A model generated the notes under the pieces. That model was given only the letters and a program-made list of their open reading frames with translations, searched no databases and was not told the origin of the DNA. A stretch of 64,000 nt of DNA from contig OU612066.1 in assembly GCA_914767715.1 (NCBI GenBank), positions 39,282,283 to 39,346,282 on the forward strand. The letters run 5' to 3'. This document shows positions 12,724 through 21,812 of this stretch, piece by piece. This DNA comes from Membranipora membranacea. Lineage: Eukaryota > Bryozoa > Gymnolaemata > Cheilostomatida > Membraniporidae. Position numbers and translations under genes: made by a program. Numbering within the stretch: position 1 is the first letter of the stretch; each line of letters starts with the position of its first letter.

Positions 12724-13145
12724 CTATTTTACAGATGGGGCAAAAGGGGGCGGATCCAAGTAAGAAACGTGGAAAAGGGGGTATATAAAGCATTTTTACC
12801 ATTTAACTTCTTTCGGCAAAGATCATAGAATGATGTGGCGTCATTGAAATTTTTTAATCAATATCATGATATCTTGAGTGGATTTTGAGAAAATATCATA
12901 CTGCTAAATCCATCTATTGATGTTTTACAGACAGATTGTAGACACCCCTCAAACACAGTTGTGGCATAAAAATAGGTTTTGTCGCAACCTTTCCAGAATA
13001 ACAGCGATAAATAAACTTCATATGTGATTTTCATTATCTTTTTATAAGAAGACCCTAATATAAAATAACTGGTAGCAGTCTAATTATGAATTGGAAATAT
13101 ATGGGGACAGGGTGGAAAACTGTTAAGATGCGAAAAACAGGTAAA
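12690..13145 (-). repeat. About 460-bp duplicated transposon segment, copy 2
   Basis: This is the partner of 11960-12415 in the same orientation. It includes the upstream part of the CXC-encoding frame at 12541-12723. Confidence 0.75.
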
Positions 13146-13370
13146 GTCCAGAAACTTCTTGCCAATGAGTGATCAAAAAATTGCATTTAATAATAATTAT
13201 CTCTCTGGGGTTACCTAGAATTGAGTGAAACTAGACCCGAATTTCGCTGCGAATCCAATTATGTAAAGTTCATAACTCTCAGAGTGCATATTCTTTCTAC
13301 AGAGGCTAAGAAAAGACAAAAAAGTTGCAAAATTTCGTTTTTTAATGAGCCTTCTGTATGTGTATTATCT

Positions 13371-13870
13371 ACCAAGGCACAAACAGATCCTCTTTATTGA
13401 CTTATTGAGAGGTGCAATACAAGTACACACCAGTATAAACAAAGATATATCCACAATGTGACCAGTGTCAACGTGAAGGAAAGCAAAGAAAGACGAACTA
13501 ACGTGCTTATCAAATGCATCGAAAACCTGTATTGATATAATACATTCTTTATCAAGGTAAAAATCCAGTCAATGACTAATTAGAAGGTGAGATATATGTA
13601 CAAACATATATAAAATTGTAACATAAAAATACAATTAGTGAATACCAACAATAATATGACCTGTGTAAACAAGAAGGAAAGCAAAAAAAAACGAGTATTT
13701 CCTGCTGCGAAAACCAGTATTGATAAATACATTCAAGGTACGAATCCTCTTCATTGACTAATTGGAAAGTAGATATTGGTACAAGCCTGTATCAAATGAA
13801 TATATACTGCAGTAAAACACATACCTGCAATGTGACCTATGTCAACGTGTGGGCATGCAACAAAGGACAT
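13371..13870. repeat. About 181-bp unit repeated three times (diverged)
   Basis: Copies start near 13371, 13553 and 13734. Each has TCAAGG(T/C)A, then a TTGACTAATT(G/A)-like block, a GTACAA...AGT block, a TGTGACC(A/T)..GTCAACGTG block and a GAAAGCAAA run. Divergence is considerable, so the array is old. Confidence 0.7.
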
Positions 13871-14990
13871 TAAGAATATAAAATTCATGTGAAAACATGC
13901 TTTGACACAAATGCAATCAGAGTATTTTTGTACTTGGTCATCATGTTAAACTTGGTGCTTCTTAGTCTTGGACTTTGGCAATGATCTATGATCGGAATAG
14001 TTATTTTAAGCGTTTTTGCGTGGTTCTTCCTCCTTCGCTGTATCACTGAAAGAATGATGAAACTCAAGATTAAGGAGCGGAAATATAATCGCATAACTGG
14101 ATCTCAAGTTGACAGCAGGAGGTAGAACAACCTTCGAACAAAAAATGATTCTATCTCACATCACATCTAGCAGCTAAGTTAAAAAGCTTGCAAAACAAAT
14201 CTGTTGGATGAATATGTTATTCGTATTACAAGCGAGTAGATATATAAACACGGGGGGAGGGGAGGAAGGGGGGTTATGGCTTTCTTGTAATGGATGTCAA
14301 CTGCTTAGACCTATGACATCACCCTACACATATTTTACAAGCAGAATCTTCTTTAAATAAAACATAGATGCTGAAATAGATATAACACTACACAAATAAC
14401 CTATAGTTACCCTAGAGGAGTAATATTTGGCGAGGTGTAGCTAGTTTATGGGTGACTTAATGTTAGCTAGCACTAACTTTTGGCAAGCTGAGGTGAGAGT
14501 CTAAATGAAATAAGGCTTGAATGTCACCTGTCTTAGGAGTGTGTGAAATGGTGAACATCTCCTCCAGCAAACTATTTACTCCTCTAGAGTTTTCAAGGTT
14601 TTGAACTAGCCTTCACCTTTCATAAGTCTTCTTGGAATAGTGTTTGATGGTAGTGTGCTTCTCTTGCCACATCATCAGAATTTTCAAATATATAATAGTA
14701 AGCTCTCTATTTCACTAGCTTGAGCCGCTTGGTACAAGCCAGCTGAAAAAAAAACGAATCGAGCATCTGTAATTCATAAACACTGAACAGTAAAGAGTAA
14801 CCAAGCTGTCGCCTTGTTTCCGTTGTCATCATCACTACTAGATGTATCTTCATTCTAAATACATAAATGATAGTTTGATAACACTGCTATCACAACACAT
14901 TAACACTACTAATAATGCTAACAGCAGTGTTACGCCTTGCTAGTAGTAACAGCAATCCAGTCCCACTAGCATTAAAAGGCTGATGAGTAA
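13871..14990. other. Intron sequence without recognised features
   Basis: This is a non-coding part of the large coiled-coil intron of the TRIM-like gene. There is a short G-rich run at about 14252-14275. No further exon was recognised. Confidence 0.4.
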
Positions 14991-15020
14991 CTGGCATGCT
15001 TTAAATGTAGTGATTTGGAC

Positions 15021-15145
15021 CACAGTCCTTCTGTAGTTGGTGCAAGTCCAGTGGTCGAGTGCCCCAGTGGTCGAGGCCTTTTCTCTCTTAGGCCTTGACC
15101 ACTGGGGCACTCGACCACTGGACATGCACCAACTACAGAAGGCCT
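15021..15145. mobile_element. Snapback hairpin element flanked by 11-bp direct repeats
   Basis: Arms of about 50 bases (left from CCTTCTGTAGTTGGTGCA, right ending TGCACCAACTACAGAAGG) are almost perfect inverted copies around a loop of about 12 bases (TTTTCTCTCTTA). The direct repeat GTGATTTGGAC occurs at 15010-15020 and 15146-15156, exactly bracketing the hairpin, which suggests a target-site duplication. It is non-coding. Confidence 0.75.
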
Positions 15146-17591
15146 GTGATTTGGACTGGAGTAAGCTGTAATAGCCAAGTTACTCCTTGCTGAAAGTAAG
15201 GTCAACAATTACATAGACCTATTTTTTTTACATAAACCCAATCTTTTTAAATTATTGATTTTCTAATAATATTGATAACCTACCATCACATTGAAACACC
15301 TGAGATGAGGATAGGCTACTAGTACTAGAAGAAACACTAGTATGTTCATGAAATAAACAAATAAATGTACTTGTAGTAAACAAAAACATTGAAACCTGAA
15401 AGTGAAGTAAACAACCACAATCATTCATCTTAACACTCACATTTTTCCTGGTGTGGGCTTTCTGTGCAGCTACTAGTTTTGTTATGCAAATCTCAGATAT
15501 CAGATTTTGTGAGCATAGAAAGAATGTTCATTTCTATTGTCATCATACTCCACCATTCTATCACAATATATATCCCATGATCATAATGCATTATGATGGT
15601 AGCTAATCTCTCTGATCCAGAGTAATTCAGTAGCTTCCTGCTGCTCAGGCTGTTTGTCTAGCAAAACCCAATCCTCAGCTTTGCTCAGAGCATTGTCCAG
15701 TTGCTGTTGTGACAATTTAATCAGTGGATTTTATCATATGCTCTGTGTTGGGGGAATTGATGCAGCAAGCCTCATGGTTGGCGGCCATCTTTTATATAAA
15801 AAAAATGCTCTGCACTGTCATTGGCTAATCATCAAAATTATCCATTTTGATTGGCTAAATGTTGCCAAGTAACTTTTGCAAGTTAGTTCTGCAGAAAAAT
15901 TGTAGAATCTGCATCAGAAAATAATTTTAGCAAAACATTATTTATTGCCCCACTTATGGAATAGTACCACTTCAAAAATCGAAACAATAATAAATGTCAT
16001 TTGATTATTTGCTATTAATTTTCTCTGTTCATCATCCTTACACACAATGAAACAATATTGAGGTGCTGCTGCTGGCCTATCTACCCAAAAACAACTTTCA
16101 AACCCTATCCACCCAACATCGTAAATGAAGTTGCATTTCTAGCCTCATTTTGCATGGACTGCCACCACTGGCTATATGGCGCTATTGGCAATTACTAAAT
16201 GACACACAGTGAGTCATTGCTTTTCAAGTTCATGGAAAGGCTTGTATCAGTTCAGCACAATATATTATATAAGACAAGGAACTGGGAGATGCTACTGCTA
16301 ATACTTACTATTTCTTTTCTATACTGTTCCGCCGCAGCAATCCTTGTCTCTATTTCTGTGTCATGTTCTTCAAATTCTGAGAACCCAGTTTTTCCAAAGC
16401 TGACATATTTGATATTCGTTCACTGAGTGTTTTAGTCTGATCCTCAACTTTACTTATAATACTCTTTAAATTCTGGAAGTTGTGGAGGCCTCTTAGAACG
16501 GATGAACTGCCTACAACAGAGGGTAGTTATTTGACTAGGCATCGTAGACAACACTTCACTTGTTGTGTAGCGAAGGATAATCAGGCCCTTTCCCACAGAC
16601 GCATTAGATTGAAAGCCATAATATCTATGAGAGTCACTTACATTTCATATCACAATGATCACACATGAACTCCAGGCACTCAGTACAGGCCATGATTACA
16701 GGTTTCTCAGGGTGGAATCTATATCTCTCCGAAGGTTGGTGCCTCTTAGATTCAATATGAGTCATAACACTGATGGTCTTGTGGGCGTCTTTGCTGAAGG
16801 TAGCTGCAAACTCATCATGTTTCTAAAAAAAAGGGCCGCCATAATTATTGCATAATATGTGATCAAGTGTCAAGTACTTCAGTCAAATCCCTTACAATAG
16901 ATTTGAAATCATTTAATAATTTACACAATGTCTAAGGTGTTTTCAGGTAAAGAAGAAATTTAAATAGAACCCAGTTAGTGTAGTGCTTGATTTTTACCAC
17001 CATGAATTCCCCAGACATTGTCAACGTGTGAGCTGGCAAAAGTCAGTTGCAATAAAGTTTGCCCCAGTGACTATTGGTTAAATAAGATCACCTGGTGTTT
17101 TTATTGGGCTGCAGTAATCATAGTGTAGTTTTACCTTCAAATGTTCATCCCAGAGTTTCTGTTCACATGTGCAGCAGTACTTAGTAGACAGGTGCTTATC
17201 ACTATCCTGTCGCATGCAGACATCACACACCAGTATTTGTGTAGGTGTGACAACTTCCACATGTGCTGGATTGTCTCCCTTAGATTCCTCCTTGGTCACT
17301 TTACACTCAGGTAACTCACTCAGCTCCACTGAATGTGTGATTCTACAAGATTACAACTCAGCTGTGTGAAAATAGTGAGTGAGAAGAGGAACAAAAATAG
17401 GCCAAGACCAATATAAGACATAAGAGCTAGTGTGACAAGAATGTAGGATTCTGTGGTTGCCATACCAATCTCATTTACCCTTTATCATCTCATCATTGCC
17501 TTTGAGACAAATCTCTCACCAGATAATACTGAGACTTACTTGCAGACAGGACATTCTACAGCATTGAGTTTTCTGAAGTCAGATTCTAGAC

Positions 17592-17942
17592 CAGGGCTGC
17601 CCAACGAGTGGCCCTGGGGCCGTATGCGGCCCCCTGACCCAATTATATGCGGCCCTCGACCCGACTGAGAAAATCGCGTAGTCGCGAAAACAATTTTCAC
17701 CCCTTTATTAATTACATTCCTCATTTGTACAATAATAAGGAACGCTCTACATTTAGTCACAGTATTTTGGAATTCCCCAACCATTGCATTTGAGTGAGCT
17801 CCAATAAATAAAATTCCCACCTGCAGAGATGAAGATACTGCACGCCCATTATGAATGTTTGATTTATGGCGAGGTTGCGGGGCCCCAGGAACATTGCAAT
17901 ATGTGGATGCGGCCTCCTCAATGAAAAGGTTGGGCACCCCTG
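17592..17942. mobile_element. hAT-type MITE inserted in RING exon
   Basis: The 351-bp element has terminal inverted repeats CAGGGCTGCCCAAC (left) and CAGGGGTGCCCAAC (right, reversed), with one mismatch. It is bracketed by a perfect 8-bp duplication TTCTAGAC (17584-17591 and 17943-17950). Eight-base duplications with CAGGG-type ends are characteristic of hAT transposons. It encodes no transposase: a 138-codon minus-strand frame crosses it but has no domain. Removing the element and one duplication joins the coding frame of the RING exon without a break. Confidence 0.9.
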
Positions 17943-18082
17943 TTCTAGACATTCCAAACAGCAGATATGCGTACGCCGTACATGGTAGAATTCTCGGAAC
18001 CTCTATGTAATCATTCTTTCTCTACTTCTGTCATCATCTCCTATTTAAATTTCATCCTTAGTAGCTTACAATTCATATCATT

Positions 18083-18280
18083 ATGGCGGCCCATAGTGAC
18101 ATCTCGAGATGAAACAACTCGAGATGTTGGCAGTCAACTCGAGATGGTAATGATATAATGTCGAATTTCAGTTAATCATCGAGTTGACTGAATACAATCT
18201 CGAGTTGATTGAATACAATCTCGAGTTGGCTGCCAACGACTCGAGTTGTCTCATTTCGAGATGTCATAATGGGCCGCCAT
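18083..18280. mobile_element. Palindromic MITE rich in CTCGAG
   Basis: Terminal inverted repeats begin ATGGCGGCCCATAGTGACAT at the left, and the right end reversed is ATGGCGGCCCATTATGACAT. The interior is built from imperfect copies of CAACTCGAGATG and CAATCTCGAGTTG, giving six CTCGAG sites in about 200 bp. No clear target duplication was found. It lies in, or just upstream of, the TRIM-like gene. Confidence 0.8.
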
Positions 18281-18299
18281 GTACGATAGACGCTCTAAT

Positions 18300-20180
18300 C
18301 ATTTATCAGTGATGGCACAGTTCAAACCATCAAAACTCATGCAAACTGTTACAAGGTGAATTTACAGGTCGGGTGTGCCAGACGAACACTGTACAGCTGA
18401 TTTAACAACTAGTAATATAAGATATCTCATATTGGTTTTACCAATCAAAAAAGTACTAGCATTTCAGTTGAACTTAGTACAGAGAGTGTTTCCAAAACAT
18501 TTTAGGTTAGTTAGGTACTATTAAACTGATATTGTTCCGTATCGATTAGAAAACATTCCAAGTCCTCTCTGTCAGTCATGTTGAACAGAAGAAAAGCCAC
18601 TTTTTGTGGCTCAATATGAAAAAGCAAGGATTTTTGAGCCAAAAGCCTATCAAAACTTTCCTGAAAATCATCGCTCTTATGGCATTTCAAATTGACGAAA
18701 TCCCCTGGCAGGTCTCATTCATCCCAGATAGCAATTGGCAGGGTTTTTAAATGAATAAATCAAATTAAATAACGTAACCCAGCAGACGCCCGACACTTTG
18801 CAAGAATCCATCAGGATGCATGTCCAGCAGCGCTGCTGGTCCCATAGTACGTGTATCCTGATTTAAAAAGAATAAGTGTACGACCACGTTGAAAACATTA
18901 CAAATTAGAGTTCAGTTATCTGGTGGTATGTCGGATCCTAACCATTACCATTACAATTTATTTATCAGTTCTGAAGGACACTTCGACAAGTCGAGTTGCC
19001 ATACACACACAAGGCTGCAACTCATCAACTGTCAGTGACCTGCTGTCTGTGGTTAGAGACTCATCGCCTGGTTCGCCTGTAGAACGTGCAGGTGCACATA
19101 GACGTTAATTTCTGGTCACTCCCTTTTAACTACACTCCTCCACTCAAATCGGTTAGAGACTAGCGCCTTGATTAAGCATCCCATATTGTCCTTGACAACA
19201 TAACATTACGCTAAGATCTAAAAAATGCGAGTTGTTAATTGGTGGAGCACAAGATATCCCCGCTTCTTATATGCTGCAGCCTTAGTCCGTGTTTTGGTAG
19301 CGATAAGAATGATATGTTCATATTGGAGTTGTCAGTCTCCAGCACATGAGTGGACTACTCACAGTGTAGTGGGCTGATATTGTTGAAACAGTTGTAGCCA
19401 GGGAGTTAGATTCCTCTTGTATTAAACCTCGACTCTAGCCTGGGCAGGCTGTCATGTCCACATATATTACATTAGATTACTCTTTAATGTATGCTTGTAA
19501 CAAATCGTGTTTGGATTGTTTGTTTATTGCTATGGCAAAGTTTTGAGATGAACAGTGGTTGTTTTTTGCTGTCCTTGACAGTTTAGTGAAAGTAGGAAAT
19601 CTTCCTGTACATTACTAATGCTAGCCAAGGCCAAGTTATCTGCTACTCGTCACATTTATTACTCGATCTGATGAGTCTTATTATGTTCTTACACGATCGG
19701 TCATAGATTTGACAAGGATAATTTATTTCTTACCTTCAAATTCATAAATAAATATAAAAATAGACGATCTGTTCCTGGTAGTATTTACAAAAAATTAATG
19801 AGACAAAAAAATGATGTATGTAATGTTGTTCACAAAATTTTGATCAAGGGGTGGAATGAGCTTAATGCAATAAGGATATGGGGAAGGGGTGATTACTAAG
19901 GGGGAAGGGGTGTACATGGGATCATTCTTAATAAATGAGCAAAGGATAAAGAGAAGAGTTACTATTACTTCTTAGAATGAACAATCATCAGCTTTGTCGT
20001 TTGTGACAAGGCTAAACAATCAGAGTATATAATAAGGCCACACCAACAGTACTTTGGCAAATAATGAGTATAAATTTGAATAAAAAACATGAATCGATAA
20101 ACATACTGTGCATATATAACACTGCTATTCAGGGTCGGAGTATTCAGGGCCAGGCTTTGAGTGTGATATGAGTCTGGATT
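18300..20180. other. Intergenic region between TRIM-like and ARHGAP genes
   Basis: The missing 5' exons of the TRIM-like gene and the 3' UTR of the ARHGAP gene should lie here, but I could not assign them. Reverse-strand AATAAA signals usable by ARHGAP occur near 19722 and 20180-20185. The latter overlaps the stop codon. Confidence 0.35.
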
Positions 20181-21812
20181 TTATTCTGTGTGCTCAGGGC
20201 TGGGTTTTGAGTATGATATAATGAGTCTTGAATGATGCTCCTCTACATTTGGCTTCTCATCAGAAACTTCATCTGAACTGGAAACCTGACTAGCCTGAGG
20301 ATCCACATTTCTCCTAGGAGCAGTCTGTGGTGGAGTTTTACGCCTCGACATTGGGACGGGGCGCGTACCCCTTTCCTCACTGCTGTCAGGATCTGATGAG
20401 CCGAGTTTATGTGTTCTGGTAGATTGTTTTTGTTCTGATTGTTTAACGCTGGAGTCAGGTAGAGGCAGATTCTCATATAATATATCAGTATTAGTAAAAG
20501 TATTAGTAGTATTAGTATTAGTATGATCCTTTAGGTGAATACTCAACCTACTGGTCGGAGATGGTGGCCTTGGTTTAACATTTTCAGTAACAGGCGGGGT
20601 GTTAGTACGGAAAACCGCGACATCTACACTGCTGCCCCGAGAACTCAAGCTACTCGCAGTACTGCTATGATATGATTGAGATAATTGATATCCTGATACA
20701 TCACTACCAGCCGATTCACAGTCATAATACTGAGCGGCGGAGGCGGCGGCCATCTTCCTTCTGGTGTCTGGCTCGTATGAGTTCTTGTTGACGTACTCCA
20801 TCTTTCTGCTCGGCTTACGAGGAGCTTTATTGAGTATATGCGAAACGTCCGGAGCGTTAGCTATAGCCGTGTCCACGTCTATGTTAACTCGTCTGATGTT
20901 AGCAGGTGACACCTTATAAGGGATACTGTTAGAGCGCGGCCGCCCATCGCTCTCCTCCGATGTGTCTATCTTAGTCTTATAGTACGACTTAGGTACACTG
21001 TTCTGTCTAGTTTTATTCTGCTGATATAAGTCTGAAAACTTAGGAGCAGCACTCACTACCTTAGGAGACATGGGAGGTTTGGTATCACACTGTATCGGTC
21101 TCTGATCAGACACTACTTCAGAGTTCGGTGGTATAGAGGGAGGTATAGTTATATTACTAACAGGGTCCGGCGCAGACAGAGTTTTAGACAGATGACTCGG
21201 TATGATCTCAGGTTCCTTCACACCCAGAGAATCTATATTAGCGTAGAGATTAGACCTCTGCGTACCCGTCTTTATATTTTGATTGACCGTAACGCTACCA
21301 GAATCACTGAATGTACGACGACTGCGATCACTAGATCCCGTCTGTATAGAGAAGGAGCGGGAGATACGAGCCTGCTTAGCCTGATTCATAAACTGTAACA
21401 TATCAGAGTCATTCCATCCTAACTGTAATCTCTCCATCTCTGTAAGCTCACTGTCTCGTAATACAGAACTATCTAACTTATCAGACTGTGAGCTATCTAA
21501 CTTATGAGATTTTGCGCTATCTAACTTATGAGAGGAGGTATCTTGTATAGTTACTGCCGGGTCTGAGTCAGTATTTATATTGGTAGTTTTGAGAAGAGCT
21601 CCTGATTGGTTGGTTTGACTGTCTGTATTATCTGTAGCTTTATTAGGAGGAGGAGCGCTCCTGGGTGGTCCGATCGTCTCATACACATTCTCCTCTTCCT
21701 CCTCCTGCTCCTCAGTATAAGATAGAGGGGGAGGATCGGGATGTGTGTTAGTAAAGCACCGTACTGGTTTTCTTAGAGCGCCTGGACTTTGGGTAAGGGA
21801 TAAAGGCTGCAT
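20181..21812 (-). CDS. ARHGAP32/33-like: ARHGAP last exon: proline/serine-rich C-terminal tail
   Basis: A 543-codon terminal exon (residues about 999-1541), predicted disordered and without a folded domain. Visible short motifs are proline-rich SH3-type ligands ([26 protein letters not shown]), tyrosines in phospho-motif settings ([26 protein letters not shown]), an acidic run [12 protein letters not shown] and three near-copies of a (H/D)KLDS pentad. In the vertebrate family such tails bind SH3 and SH2 partners at synapses and adhesions; the same role here is inference. An AATAAA (20180-20185) overlaps the stop codon on the minus strand. Confidence 0.88.
   Translation of the reverse strand: MQPLSLTQSPGALRKPVRCFTNTHPDPPPLSYTEEQEEEEENVYETIGPPRSAPPPNKATDNTDSQTNQSGALLKTTNINTDSDPAVTIQDTSSHKLDSAKSHKLDSSQSDKLDSSVLRDSELTEMERLQLGWNDSDMLQFMNQAKQARISRSFSIQTGSSDRSRRTFSDSGSVTVNQNIKTGTQRSNLYANIDSLGVKEPEIIPSHLSKTLSAPDPVSNITIPPSIPPNSEVVSDQRPIQCDTKPPMSPKVVSAAPKFSDLYQQNKTRQNSVPKSYYKTKIDTSEESDGRPRSNSIPYKVSPANIRRVNIDVDTAIANAPDVSHILNKAPRKPSRKMEYVNKNSYEPDTRRKMAAASAAQYYDCESAGSDVSGYQLSQSYHSSTASSLSSRGSSVDVAVFRTNTPPVTENVKPRPPSPTSRLSIHLKDHTNTNTTNTFTNTDILYENLPLPDSSVKQSEQKQSTRTHKLGSSDPDSSEERGTRPVPMSRRKTPPQTAPRRNVDPQASQVSSSDEVSDEKPNVEEHHSRLIISYSKPSPEHTE

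Larger units (their letters stand above)
8605..18021 (-). pseudogene. TRIM-like RING/B-box/coiled-coil/beta-propeller gene, probably inactivated
   Basis: Exons read on the minus strand: RING end (18021-17540), B-box 1 (17342-17135), B-box 2 (16822-16642), coiled coil (16510-16309 and about 10717-10438), NHL-like propeller (9603-8869) and a last exon (8726-8605). Splice phases fit at every adjacent junction I could check. Motifs: RING residues around ILPC, HICCLECLE and ECPVCK; B-box 1 CDVCMRQDSDKH with CCTCEQKLWDEH; B-box 2 CTECLEFMCDHC; heptad-like helices; propeller blades with GITSDSNGVIYVGS. In TRIM proteins the RING acts as an E3 ubiquitin ligase and the C-terminal propeller binds substrate. 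Four lesions are seen: a 7-bp surplus in the RING (17970-17980), a 351-bp MITE in the RING exon, a frameshift near 16378-16396, and an in-frame TGA at 8954-8956. The first RING CxxC exon was not found. I infer a pseudogene; some lesions could be assembly errors or alleles. Confidence 0.75.

Noticed and set aside
17536-17952. 138-codon minus-strand ORF as a gene
   Set aside because: It runs through the hAT MITE; only the ECPVCK end and flanking RING codons are real coding sequence.
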